DNA of 62,326 nt, taken from the NCBI RefSeq assembly GCF_023241715.1, contig NZ_JALQCW010000053.1, forward strand, positions 1 to 62,326, in the 5' to 3' direction. Shown here one piece after another: positions 1 through 7,490 of the stretch (its first letter is position 1; every line of letters begins with the position of its first letter). Under the pieces are notes generated by a model. That model did no database searches. It saw only the letters and a program-made list of their open reading frames with translations, and was not told the DNA's origin. Origin of the DNA: Pseudomonas morbosilactucae (GTDB taxonomy: Bacteria > Pseudomonadota > Gammaproteobacteria > Pseudomonadales > Pseudomonadaceae). The translations under genes and the position numbers were made by a program.

Positions 1-133
1 GCGCAGCGGCCCGGCGACAGGGTTTCTTCGTTTTTGCGGACGTCATCGCTGGCAAGCCAGCTCCTACAGGTGTGTGGGCGATGCACCTGTTGTAGGAGCC
101 GGCTTGCCGGCGATCCGCGCAGCGGCCCGGCGA
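1..133. repeat. REP-type inverted pair (REPIN/BIME-like)
   Basis: Two copies of the Pseudomonas REP core lie in opposite orientation: one arm at about 45-70 (complement of the core) and one at about 85-114 containing GTAGGAGCCGGCTTGCCGGCG. Together they can fold into a long stem. A 17-base direct repeat, GCGCAGCGGCCCGGCGA, occurs at 1-17 and again at 117-133, so the array probably continues upstream of the window. It sits just downstream of the tubulin-like gene and could also act as a transcript-end hairpin. Confidence 0.8.
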
Positions 134-138
134 TGAGC

Positions 139-2322
139 TTAGAAGGCGGTTTTGCCGGTGTGGTTGTTGAGCGAGATGACTTTGGTTTTACCGATGCGGT
201 GACGGTAAATCTCGCGCAGGTACTTGATGGCCTTCTTCACGCAATCCCGGGACAGGCGGATGTCGTTGATCGAGACGAACTTGTCCTTGTCGTTGATCAG
301 CTCGCGGTACTTCTTCTCGTACATCGGCTTGATCGCGTACCAGTTGGTGTCGAGGATCTTCGCCGGGTTCTCGAACTCGTTGAGCAGGTCGTCGATCAGG
401 CTTTCGTCGAATTCGTCGCTGACGATGAAGTCGAGGATCGAGTTGTCCAGGGTTTCGTCGAAGCGATACGGGTTGCGGGCGAAGCAACGTTTGATAAAGG
501 CCACGATCAGCGTCAGGAAATCGTCCGACAGGCACGGGCTCTTGGCGATCAGGGTGGTCAGCGAGAGGTTGGCCGAGGCACCGATCACCAGCGCATAGCG
601 TTTGAGGGTGGTGTTGGGGAACAGGCTGTTGAGGTGGGTCTTGAGCCGGTTCAGGTCCATGTAGGACAGCTTGTAATCCTTGGGCAGGGAAACGATGGAC
701 ACCACCGACGAGCAGTTTTTGAAGAAGTGCAGGTCGTGCAAGGCCGCCGCGTCGTAACCCGAGGCCTTGTACTGCTCAAGCGCCGCGCGGTAGCGCTTGG
801 ACTCGATGGGCAGCAGGCTGATGCCTTCGATGGCCTGGGTTACTTTGTTGAAGTGCGGCAGGTCGATGGAGCGGAAGAACAGGTCATCGATGTTCAGGCG
901 CTGGGGCTCTTTCTCGAACACCTTGAACTTGTCGCCGGTAGGCGTTGGTTGTTCCGGCACCACGGACTCGGCGTAGGCAATCGCTACTGGGCCGGCGAGG
1001 CTCATGAACAGGTCGTTGGCGTCCAGGCGGATGGTTTCGCCGATATCGATGCCGGCGCGACGGAAGTAGTTCTGGTCGTAGTCGGTGGTCACCGCCTGGG
1101 CAGTGAGGATGTTGAAGATCTGCTGGGATATGTACTGGTTGGCGTGCTTCTCCATGGCGTTGACGTCGATGTTCTGGATGTTGCCGTCATCGCTTTCTTC
1201 GGCATAACGCATGATGTCGTTGGAGATCAGCATCATCGCGTTCCATGGACGGATGCGGCCCATGACGCTGGCTTCGCTGCTGTCTTCATTGTCGAAGTTG
1301 TAGGAGAAGTCCCACTCTTCCGAGAGGTATTTGCACAGCAGGCGGCCGGCGTTGATGTGCAGCGCTTCGGACATTTCGCTGCGGTGGTCCGAGATGTTCG
1401 GCAGCACGCAGATGCCGCTGGTGAAGATCGGCTCGAAGACGAAGGAGTGACCGCTTTTGCTGTCGTGCTCGTCCATCGGCTTGGTGTCGAAGGTTTTGTT
1501 CATGTACGAGTATTGCTGGGCCAGGCCGAATTCGGAGGCCATGCCCGAACCGGTACCGCCGCCGGCGCTGAAGATCGAAAAGTACAGGCGCGACTGGTTG
1601 GCCTTGATCCCGCAGGAGTCGATCAGGTACGAGTGGATCATTTTCCACTCGGGGCTGGAGAAACGCTGGGTGTCCTTGTTGAGGATGATCTTCGCCAGGT
1701 ACTGGCCGAGGATCGGCGCGTTACCGGCGCCGCCGGCATGGACTTCGGACAGGTCCATGATCTTCATTTTGCTGTAGTCGCGGATAAAACCGCTCTTCTC
1801 GCCCTTGCGCGAGAAGCGGATGCGCCCGGCAATGTCTTTGTCCAGGTCGCCAAGCATCACCAGAGGCTCTACCAGGAACACCGGCTTGGTCGCCTTGTTC
1901 TGCACCAGGCGCAGGTTGTTGCGGATCCACTGGCCCGGGCTGTAGCCCTTCTCGGCGTAGGATTTGTCTTCGTTGTTGAATTCGTTGAGGTAGAACTTGC
2001 GGGCGTTGTACACCAACTCCGCCACATCCAGGGCAATGTTGGAGCCGCAACGGCCGAGGCCGATCAGGCAGACCGAGGGGAATTCCTGGTCACGACGGAT
2101 CTCGTTGTCGCCTTCCAGGTGCAGCGGCCGGGGGAACACGCTGTCACGCAGGCCGTCGAGGTTGTCGAGGATGCGGTCGGTATTGGTTTCGGTGAAGTAC
2201 AGGTATTGCTGGGTAGCCAGCGGGCGTGAGCTGGACAATGGCTTCGGCGCTGAGGGGCTGGGTTCGGGAGCGTTCAGCGTCAGTTCGTTGGCCGCATTGG
2301 CCGCGTTATTTTTAGAAGTCAT
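139..2322 (-). CDS. Tubulin/FtsZ-like GTPase family protein, large, function unknown
   Basis: The 727-residue protein carries two features of the tubulin/FtsZ fold. The first is an N-terminal Rossmann-type nucleotide loop, GLGRCGSN, at residues 88-95. The second is an exact glycine-rich tubulin signature, GGGTGSG, at 254-260, with another Gly-rich turn (GGAGNAP) near 197-203. It is nearly twice the length of FtsZ. The first 40 residues are Pro/Ser-rich and probably disordered, and the C-terminal 350 residues have no motif I recognise. No signal peptide or membrane segment is visible. The nearest upstream gene is divergent, and a REP pair follows, so it is apparently monocistronic in this window. 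GTP binding and polymerisation are inferences from the motifs. It may belong to the FtsZ-like families described computationally in proteobacteria, but I cannot assign it to one. Confidence 0.8.
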   Translation of the reverse strand: MTSKNNAANAANELTLNAPEPSPSAPKPLSSSRPLATQQYLYFTETNTDRILDNLDGLRDSVFPRPLHLEGDNEIRRDQEFPSVCLIGLGRCGSNIALDVAELVYNARKFYLNEFNNEDKSYAEKGYSPGQWIRNNLRLVQNKATKPVFLVEPLVMLGDLDKDIAGRIRFSRKGEKSGFIRDYSKMKIMDLSEVHAGGAGNAPILGQYLAKIILNKDTQRFSSPEWKMIHSYLIDSCGIKANQSRLYFSIFSAGGGTGSGMASEFGLAQQYSYMNKTFDTKPMDEHDSKSGHSFVFEPIFTSGICVLPNISDHRSEMSEALHINAGRLLCKYLSEEWDFSYNFDNEDSSEASVMGRIRPWNAMMLISNDIMRYAEESDDGNIQNIDVNAMEKHANQYISQQIFNILTAQAVTTDYDQNYFRRAGIDIGETIRLDANDLFMSLAGPVAIAYAESVVPEQPTPTGDKFKVFEKEPQRLNIDDLFFRSIDLPHFNKVTQAIEGISLLPIESKRYRAALEQYKASGYDAAALHDLHFFKNCSSVVSIVSLPKDYKLSYMDLNRLKTHLNSLFPNTTLKRYALVIGASANLSLTTLIAKSPCLSDDFLTLIVAFIKRCFARNPYRFDETLDNSILDFIVSDEFDESLIDDLLNEFENPAKILDTNWYAIKPMYEKKYRELINDKDKFVSINDIRLSRDCVKKAIKYLREIYRHRIGKTKVISLNNHTGKTAF

Positions 2323-2521
2323 TGTTCGCCATATGCCTGGACAGGTTGGCCCGCTGACAAATGTCTTCGAGCCATCACGATAGGGGGTCTCGTCGCTTCA
2401 TGGAGCGCGAATTTAGCCTGAGCGTCAGGAACTTAGCCTGCGGGTCGCTCTGGGAATCCTTTCCCGGATTCTGTTGAATCGGCCAATATTCGGCGATCTT
2501 TAATCAAAAGGAGGCAATGTG

Positions 2522-3415
2522 ATGGCAGAGTTACCTTCCCTGGGGTTTGCCGGAATCGGCTTGATGGGCCTGCCCATGTGCCAGCGTTTGCTGGCCGCCG
2601 GCTATCCGTTAACGGTGTGGAACCGCAACCCGGACAAGTGTGCGCCGCTGGTGGCCGCCGGGGCCCGGCAAGTGGCCACGCCGGCGCAGTTGTGCGAGGG
2701 CAACACCTTGGTATTGCTTTGCCTGGCCAACACCGAGGTGGTCCGTGAGGTGGTGTTCGGCGCCGACGGCATTGCGCAGAGCGCTCGGGCCGGCCAGTTA
2801 CTGGTGGACTTTTCCAGCCTGGAACCCACGGCCACCCAGGACATGGCGGCCGAACTGGCCGCCTGCAGCGGCATGGCCTGGGTCGACGCCCCGGTTTCCG
2901 GCGGTACGGCCGGGGCCGAAGCCGGCAGCCTGGCGATTATGGTGGGCGGGGCGGCAGCGGACATTGAGCTGGTCCGCCCGGTGCTGCTGCAACTGGGGCA
3001 GCGGGTGACGCACATGGGTGCGGTGGGCGCGGGACAGGTGACCAAGGCCTGCAACCAGATGATCGTTGCTTGCAATGCACTGGTAATCGCCGAAGTGGTG
3101 GCCCTGGCCGAACGCGCCGGGGTCGATGCCGGGTTGATCGCCGAGGCCCTGGCCGGTGGTTTTGCCGACTCCAAGCCCTTGCAGATACTGGCGCCACAAA
3201 TGGCCGGCAGCCAGTTCGAGCCGATCAAATGGCATGTGCGTACGTTGCTCAAGGACCTGGACGGTGCCGTGAAGTTTGCCCGCGAGCAGGGCTCGGCAAC
3301 CCCGGTCAGCGGGCTAGCAGCCCAGTTGATGCGCCTGCATGGCAGCCAAGGCTATCTGGAAAAAGATCCCGCGACTCTGGTGCAGCTGTATCGCGAGCCT
3401 GGAACGGCGCATTGA
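2522..3415 (+). CDS. NAD(P)-dependent beta-hydroxyacid dehydrogenase (3-hydroxyisobutyrate dehydrogenase/GarR family)
   Basis: The 297-residue cytosolic enzyme should oxidise or reduce a small beta-hydroxyacid with NAD(P). The N-terminus has the Rossmann signature GFAGIGLMGLPM typical of this family. The substrate-binding stretch DAPVSGGTAGAEAGSLAIMVGG and the catalytic-lysine region GAVGAGQVTKACNQM follow in the usual order, and the length is normal. The ATG at 2522 is chosen because a strong AAGGAGG lies 7 bases before it; a GTG at 2519 is in frame but too close. The substrate (hydroxyisobutyrate, tartronate semialdehyde or another acid) cannot be told from sequence, and there is no pathway partner next door. 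Its 3' end overlaps the convergent GGDEF-EAL gene by 110 bases. Confidence 0.9.
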   Translation: MAELPSLGFAGIGLMGLPMCQRLLAAGYPLTVWNRNPDKCAPLVAAGARQVATPAQLCEGNTLVLLCLANTEVVREVVFGADGIAQSARAGQLLVDFSSLEPTATQDMAAELAACSGMAWVDAPVSGGTAGAEAGSLAIMVGGAAADIELVRPVLLQLGQRVTHMGAVGAGQVTKACNQMIVACNALVIAEVVALAERAGVDAGLIAEALAGGFADSKPLQILAPQMAGSQFEPIKWHVRTLLKDLDGAVKFAREQGSATPVSGLAAQLMRLHGSQGYLEKDPATLVQLYREPGTAH

Positions 3416-5594
3416 CCCCACTGGCCGCTTGCTTGCAGCGCGCTTCAAGCTCCTCCAGCACCCCCGGTAGCTCGCTCAAGGGCACGGGACGGCTGAGCAG
3501 GTAGCCCTGTAAATAGTCGCAGCCATGGTATTGCAGGAATTGATACTGCTGCTCGGTCTCGACCCCCTCGGTCACCACCTGTAAATGCAGGGTATGGGCC
3601 ATGACGATAATGGCCTGGACGATTTCCCGGTCCTGGGTCGACTGGGGGATGTCCTGGATAAACGAGCGATCGATCTTCAGGGTATTGAGGGGCAGGCGCC
3701 GGAGGTAGGCCAGGGACGAGTAGCCGGTGCCGAAGTCGTCGATGGACAGCGAGACGCCGAGGGTACGAATCTGCTGCAACAGCACCAGGGTTTTGTCGAT
3801 GTTGCCCATCAGGGCGTTTTCCGTAACCTCCAGTTCCAACCGTTGCGGCGCGATCCCAGCGTCGTGCAGGGCGGTTTCGATTTCCCCTGGCAGTTCCTCC
3901 CGTACGAGGTTCAAGGCCGAGCAGTTGACCGCCACCTTAAGCTGGTCGAACCCACTCTGGGACAGATGGGCCAGATCCTCACAGGCCTTGCGCAGGACCC
4001 AGTTGTCCAGGGCCTCGATCAGGCCGTTGGCCTCGGCAATGCCGATGAAACGGTCCGGCGCCAGCAGGCCGTGTAGCGGATGCTGCCAGCGGACCAGGGC
4101 TTCTAGCTTGCTGACCTTGGCGGTTTTCAAGTCATAGATGGGTTGGTAGTAGAGTCGCAGTTCGCTGTCGCTGCGCAGGGCGTGGCGCAGTTCTTCTTCG
4201 AGCTGCAATTCCAGGGTGGCCCGGGCTTTTAGGTTGCTGCTGAAAAAATGCAGGTTGTTGCGGCCACCGGCTTTGGATTGATACAGCGCCAGGTCGGCAT
4301 TCTTCAGCAGTTCTTCGCAGGTGGTGCCGTCGTCCGGGAACAGGCTGATGCCGATGCTGGTGGTCATCACCATGCGCCGGCCCGCGAGCTCGATGGGCTC
4401 CTTCATTTTTTGCATGATGCGCTGGGCCATGTGCCGAGCCTCGTCGCGCTCCTTGAGGCTGGTGAGGATGCAGAACTCGTCGCCGCCAAAGCGCGCCACC
4501 ACGTCCTCATGGGTGCGGGTGGAGTGTTTGATGTGGCCGGCGATGACTTTCAGCAACTCGTCGCCCGCGTCGTGGCCCAGGCTGTCGTTGATCCGCTTGA
4601 AGTGGTCGATGTCGAGGAACATCACCGCCAGCTTGCCGCCGTAGGTGGTTTTTTCCAGAAGCTTTTCGGCGAACAACTGGTTGAAGCCGCGGCGGTTGAT
4701 CAGGTTGGTCAGGGCATCGTAGTGGGCCACTTGTTGCAGCGAGACCCGGGCCTGGTCCAGTTGCGAGAGCAGGGCGTTGACCCGGCGCAGGTCGTGCTCC
4801 TTGTGTTGCAATTTCTTGTCGGCCAGGGCCGCACTGATGGCGCTGCCGATCACCAGCAGGGCAATCACCGCGATGGTCAGCCCCAGTTGCATGCTGTTGT
4901 TGTCCACGGGGGCACGGGCCGGGCTGTCCAGGGGCAGCACCAGGGTCAAGGCGGCCATGCCGGTGAAGTGGCTGCTGATGATCCCGGCCCCCAGCAGCAG
5001 GCTGCTGGCGTACTTGAGCAGTTGGTGAAACATGCCGCTGCCGTTGTACAGATGGCGCGACAGCAGCAGGGCGGCGAGGCTGGTACCGATCGCCACGACC
5101 ATCGAGAGCAGCATCAGCGGCGTCTGGTAGTACTGCACCGCGTTGGAACGCATGGCCGCCATGCCGACGTAATGCATGGTGCAGATGCCCAGGCCGATCC
5201 ACACCGCTGCGCAGACGTAGCGCCATAACGGCAGTTGCGGGTGACTGAGGGTCTGCATGGCCAGCCACGCGGCGATCAGGGCAATCAGCAGTGACAGCAG
5301 GGTCAAGGGCAGTTGGTAGTGCACTTCGATGGGCACTTGCAGGGCGAGCATGCTGATGAAATGCATGGCCCAGATGCCCCCAGCCAGGCAACAGGCCCCG
5401 ATCCAGCGCCAGAGCCGTTGGGTGGACGGGCGTTCGACGTGCCCGACGCGCTCGGCCATATCCAGGGTGGCGAAGCTGGCGGCGCAGGCCACCAGATAGG
5501 CCAGCAGCACCAGAAAGGGGCTATGACTGCAACCGAGTACTGTCTGCCCGCGCTCTGGAAGCTCGGTAAAGAAATGCACACCCAGCCATTCCAT
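3306..5594 (-). CDS. MHYT-GGDEF-EAL cyclic-di-GMP turnover protein (MucR-like)
   Basis: This 762-residue inner-membrane protein has an N-terminal MHYT sensor with three repeats of the motif (AMHFISM, TMHYVGM, SHFTGM) in seven or so membrane segments. MHYT domains are proposed to bind copper and sense O2, CO or NO. A diguanylate cyclase domain with intact RFGGDEF and a phosphodiesterase domain follow. The phosphodiesterase has EALVRW, the VTEN glutamate, DDFGTGYSS, LKIDRSF and EGVET, so both activities look possible. The order matches P. aeruginosa MucR, which supports alginate production. The last roughly 40 residues, after the normal EAL end, are encoded antisense to the neighbouring dehydrogenase gene and look like read-through beyond a lost stop. 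The ATG at 5594 is the only good start I see. Confidence 0.9.
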   Translation of the reverse strand: MEWLGVHFFTELPERGQTVLGCSHSPFLVLLAYLVACAASFATLDMAERVGHVERPSTQRLWRWIGACCLAGGIWAMHFISMLALQVPIEVHYQLPLTLLSLLIALIAAWLAMQTLSHPQLPLWRYVCAAVWIGLGICTMHYVGMAAMRSNAVQYYQTPLMLLSMVVAIGTSLAALLLSRHLYNGSGMFHQLLKYASSLLLGAGIISSHFTGMAALTLVLPLDSPARAPVDNNSMQLGLTIAVIALLVIGSAISAALADKKLQHKEHDLRRVNALLSQLDQARVSLQQVAHYDALTNLINRRGFNQLFAEKLLEKTTYGGKLAVMFLDIDHFKRINDSLGHDAGDELLKVIAGHIKHSTRTHEDVVARFGGDEFCILTSLKERDEARHMAQRIMQKMKEPIELAGRRMVMTTSIGISLFPDDGTTCEELLKNADLALYQSKAGGRNNLHFFSSNLKARATLELQLEEELRHALRSDSELRLYYQPIYDLKTAKVSKLEALVRWQHPLHGLLAPDRFIGIAEANGLIEALDNWVLRKACEDLAHLSQSGFDQLKVAVNCSALNLVREELPGEIETALHDAGIAPQRLELEVTENALMGNIDKTLVLLQQIRTLGVSLSIDDFGTGYSSLAYLRRLPLNTLKIDRSFIQDIPQSTQDREIVQAIIVMAHTLHLQVVTEGVETEQQYQFLQYHGCDYLQGYLLSRPVPLSELPGVLEELEARCKQAASGVNAPFQARDTAAPESRDLFPDSLGCHAGASTGLLAR

Positions 5595-6015
5595 AGCATG
5601 CCTCGTCTCAGAGTCATCTCAACTCGGTGCCTTGGGGCGCCGACGAATGCCTGGAGTATAGAGGCCGTCCGGCGACCGGGAATGGTGCTGGCAGTTTGCT
5701 CCCAACGATTTAGATATGGGCGTAATCGCCAAAGATGCTAAGCGCTTCCGGCGATGACTGTTTCTGTTACCAGGGTTTTCAGAGGCGCCAGCCTGAACGC
5801 CGCTCGCAACGGTGGGCGCACAGGCTGTGATCCACGCCATCGGTGCGCTCCCGTCAGGGGGGCGTGTGTGGTTCATGGATTGAGGAGGGGCAGGCCAGGG
5901 GCCATGGCTTGATATCAGACTGGCGAATGATCACAGACAGCACGTAGCCGCCTGACTAGATTGCAGCTTCCAGGCTCGGTTGCGTCTGGCCGAATAACAA
6001 TAAAGAGACCAACCC
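5595..6015. other. Intergenic region, no gene seen
   Basis: This divergent promoter region between the cyclic-di-GMP gene and the MFS gene is 421 bases long. I see no convincing small coding sequence, RNA gene or strong hairpin. AATAAAGAG just before 6016 is the likely ribosome binding site of the MFS gene. Confidence 0.5.
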
Positions 6016-7380
6016 ATGCAGAACTCGACCCAAGCGGCGAATGCCTGGCGCATTCTGTTCCTGTTGTTCCTGGCTAATCTGTTCAATTTCTTCGACCGCA
6101 CCATCCCCGCCATCATCATTGAGCCGATCCGCATGGAATGGCACTTGAGTGACTTCCAGCTCGGGATCATCGGCACCGCCTTTACCCTCGTTTACGCCAT
6201 TGCCGGGTTGCCCTTGGGACGCCTGGCCGACACCGGTTCACGCAGCAAGCTCATGGGCTGGGGCCTGGCGACCTGGAGTGCGCTGACCGCGGTCAACGGC
6301 ATGGTGGGCAGTTTCTGGACCTTCCTCCTGGTGCGCATGGGCATCGGCATTGGCGAGGCCAGCTATGCGCCGGCGGCCAATTCGCTGATTGGTGACCTGT
6401 TCCCCGCCCATCGGCGTGCCCGGGCCATGGGCATTTTCATGCTTGGCCTGCCGCTGGGGCTGTTGCTGGCGTTCTTCACCATTGGCGCGATGGTCAAGGC
6501 CTTCGACAGCTGGCGCGCGCCGTTCTTTATCGCCGCGGTGCCGGGGTTGGTGCTGGCGGTGTTCATGTTCTTTATCAAAGAGCCCAAGCGCGGTGCGGCG
6601 GAAGCGGTGAAGGTTTCCCAGGAACGGGTGGACCGGCCGATTCGCCGGGTGCTGGCGATCCCGACCTTTCTTTGGCTGACCCTGGCCGGCTTGACCTTCA
6701 ACTTCGCCACCTACGCCTGCAACTCGTTCCTGGTGCCGATGCTGCAGCGCTATTTCCTGATGCCACTGCATGATGCGGCGGTGGCCACAGGGATCATTGT
6801 CGGGGTCACTGGGTTGTTTGGCCTGACCCTGGGCGGCTGGGTGGCGGACAAGATCCACCAGCGCGTGGCCAACGGCCGCCTGTTGTTCGCGGCCTTCAGC
6901 TTGATCATCACCACGGTGACCACGGCTTGGGCCCTGTATGCCGGGCGCATCGAGATCGGGGTGTTTGTCGCGGTGTTCAGCGTCGGCTGGCTGTTTGCCT
7001 ACAACTTCTACACCTGCGTGTACACGGCGATCCAGGACGTGGTGGAGCCGCGTTTGCGGGCGACCGCTATGGCGCTGTTCTTTGCCGGCCTGTATTTGCT
7101 GGGGGGCGGTTTGGGGCCGGTGGTGGTGGGGGGCTTGTCCGATCATTTCGCCCATGCGGCCATGTATGCCGAAGGTGCGGCGCAAATGACCGAAGCCTTC
7201 AAGGCCGCGGGGCTGCACGACGCCATGTACCTGATTCCAGTGGCGCTGTTCCTGACTATGCTGTTTCTGTTCCAGGCCTCCCGTTGTTTTGTCCGCGATG
7301 CCCAGCGCATGAAAGATGGGTTGGCGGCGGTGCAAGTACCGCTTGAGGACGCCATCGCCGGCAAGCCCGCTCACACGTGA
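6016..7380 (+). CDS. MFS transporter (Spinster/aromatic-sugar acid type)
   Basis: The 454-residue protein has about 12 hydrophobic segments and typical major facilitator motifs: GLPLGRLADTGSRSKLMG in the loop 2-3 position, and GIGIGEASYAPAA in segment 4, a pattern frequent in Spinster-like and hexuronate-type carriers. It should be a secondary transporter of a small organic compound in the inner membrane. No catabolic gene or regulator lies next to it, so the substrate and direction are unknown. The start ATG is preceded by AAAGAG. The last residues (AIAGKPAHT) are encoded by a REP-like sequence that runs through the stop codon. A bidirectional terminator separates it from rapA. Confidence 0.85.
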   Translation: MQNSTQAANAWRILFLLFLANLFNFFDRTIPAIIIEPIRMEWHLSDFQLGIIGTAFTLVYAIAGLPLGRLADTGSRSKLMGWGLATWSALTAVNGMVGSFWTFLLVRMGIGIGEASYAPAANSLIGDLFPAHRRARAMGIFMLGLPLGLLLAFFTIGAMVKAFDSWRAPFFIAAVPGLVLAVFMFFIKEPKRGAAEAVKVSQERVDRPIRRVLAIPTFLWLTLAGLTFNFATYACNSFLVPMLQRYFLMPLHDAAVATGIIVGVTGLFGLTLGGWVADKIHQRVANGRLLFAAFSLIITTVTTAWALYAGRIEIGVFVAVFSVGWLFAYNFYTCVYTAIQDVVEPRLRATAMALFFAGLYLLGGGLGPVVVGGLSDHFAHAAMYAEGAAQMTEAFKAAGLHDAMYLIPVALFLTMLFLFQASRCFVRDAQRMKDGLAAVQVPLEDAIAGKPAHT

Positions 7381-7425
7381 CGGAAGGTGCACACGAGCCC
7401 CTGTAGGCGCCGGTTCGTCGGTGAT
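7350..7425. repeat. Degenerate REP pair overlapping the MFS 3' end
   Basis: ATCGCCGGCAAGCCCGCTC at about 7351-7369 is a REP core arm inside the last codons of the MFS gene. A weaker inverted arm, CTGTAGGCGCCGGTTCGTCGG, lies at about 7401-7421. Confidence 0.5.
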
Positions 7426-7436
7426 CAGCCACCCAA

Positions 7437-7470
7437 TAAAAAAGGCCCGCATTGCGCGGGCCTTTTTGTT
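7437..7470. terminator. Bidirectional rho-independent terminator
   Basis: The stem AAAGGCCCGC / GCGGGCCTTT with loop ATTGC has an A run on the left and a T run on the right. It can serve both the MFS gene (plus) and rapA (minus), which converge here. Confidence 0.9.
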
Positions 7471-7490
7471 CATCAGGGCAGGGAGGGTGA

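Noticed and set aside
34..2229. Open frame of over 700 codons on the plus strand, opposite the tubulin-like gene
   Set aside because: It is the antisense of a gene with clear motifs. Its product is a Val/Gln/His-rich shadow typical of GC-rich DNA, with no start signal or domain.
3585..5228. Long plus-strand frames opposite the GGDEF-EAL gene
   Set aside because: Antisense shadows; no motif and no ribosome binding site.
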